Shown here piece after piece: positions 52,053-52,124 of a DNA stretch of 52,124 bases. The stretch covers positions 1 to 52,124 of the forward strand of contig JAFMHK010000025.1 of the NCBI GenBank assembly GCA_017854585.1, read 5' to 3'. Numbering within the stretch: position 1 is the first letter of the stretch; each line of letters begins with the position of its first letter. The notes beneath the pieces were generated by a model, which saw only the letters and a list, made by a program, of their open reading frames with translations, had not been told where the DNA came from and did no database searches. Source of the stretch: Paracoccaceae bacterium (lineage in GTDB: Bacteria; Pseudomonadota; Alphaproteobacteria; Rhodobacterales; Rhodobacteraceae). The translations under genes were made by a program, and so were the position numbers.

Positions 52053-52124
52053 TGGTGCCGCAGGGGAGGATTGAACTCCCGACCTCGTCATTACCAATGA
52101 CGCGCTCTACCACTGAGCTACTGC
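52053..52124 (-). tRNA. tRNA-Thr (anticodon GGT), 5' end cut by window edge
   Basis: On the minus strand a D-arm (GCTCAGTGGTAGAGC), an anticodon arm CGTCA-TTGGTAA-TGACG with anticodon GGT, a variable loop, a T-arm (CGGGAGTTCAATCCTCCCC-like) and a 3' acceptor CTGCGGC-A-CCA are present. The CCA is encoded. The first three bases of the acceptor 5' strand (expected GCC) fall outside the window. GGT reads ACC and ACU codons for threonine. Confidence 0.93.

Noticed and set aside
51793..52124. tRNA-Thr considered as an integration (att) site
   Set aside because: No integrase gene or repeat of the tRNA 3' end is found in the window; the neighbouring genes are ordinary transporters.

Overview
The window is GC-rich alphaproteobacterial DNA, most likely from the Rhodobacterales (Roseobacter group). 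The evidence is the tightly packed operons with ATGA overlaps and GTG starts, a TRAP-linked sulfonate catabolic operon typical of marine roseobacters, a zur-znuCB / znuA locus, class I PHA synthase, FixK/FnrL-type boxes and a copA-cueR pair. No phage, insertion sequence, plasmid gene or CRISPR array was recognised. A tRNA-Thr(GGT) gene runs off the right edge.

Left block (1-8.5 kb): a stress or low-oxygen island. It holds a kinase fused to an APH-like domain, an M50 site-2 protease with CBS domains, an OmpR-type response regulator, a FixK-like Crp/Fnr regulator, an Hsp20 chaperone, a GerW/YtfJ protein with a DUF2953 membrane protein and an 83-aa protein, and a PHA synthase. Two perfect TTGAC-N4-GTCAA boxes lie upstream of the kinase and Hsp20 genes, and a one-mismatch box lies upstream of phaC. 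The neighbouring Crp/Fnr protein carries the E-x2-S-R recognition residues expected to read them.

Sulfonate block (8.6-20.4 kb): a LacI-type regulator (HpsR-like) is divergent from a long operon. The operon encodes a 63-aa membrane protein, a TRAP transporter (hpsKLM), sulfopropanediol 3-dehydrogenase (hpsN), two 2-dehydrogenases (SDR and zinc MDR; hpsO/hpsP), sulfolactate sulfo-lyase (suyAB), a ComC-like sulfolactate dehydrogenase, a YeiH-family exporter and a UspA protein. Together they should import 2,3-dihydroxypropane-1-sulfonate (DHPS), epimerise and oxidise it to (R)-sulfolactate, cleave that to pyruvate and sulfite, and export the sulfite. Two LacI-type operators, one a perfect 16-bp palindrome, sit in the divergent promoter.

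Middle (20.4-32.4 kb): two acyltransferases, a sulfotransferase-fold protein, a gene-poor stretch containing a single-lobe remnant of an amino-acid binding protein, a PLDc_N miniprotein, a BrkB/YihY membrane protein, an MsbA-like ABC exporter, an acyl-CoA synthetase, a YcaQ-type DNA glycosylase-like protein and a glycerate 2-kinase.

Right block (32.4-52.1 kb): zinc uptake (znuBC, zur, znuA); a MoxR ATPase / VWA protein / membrane protein trio; copper export (copA-cueR) divergent from a DsbD/ScsB-like thiol-disulfide protein; a DEAD-box helicase with a ten-unit basic repeat tail; a Tat-exported M28 peptidase; and a three-gene MacB-type efflux system. Start codons were re-chosen from Shine-Dalgarno sequences and family N-termini where the longest reading frame looked over-extended.
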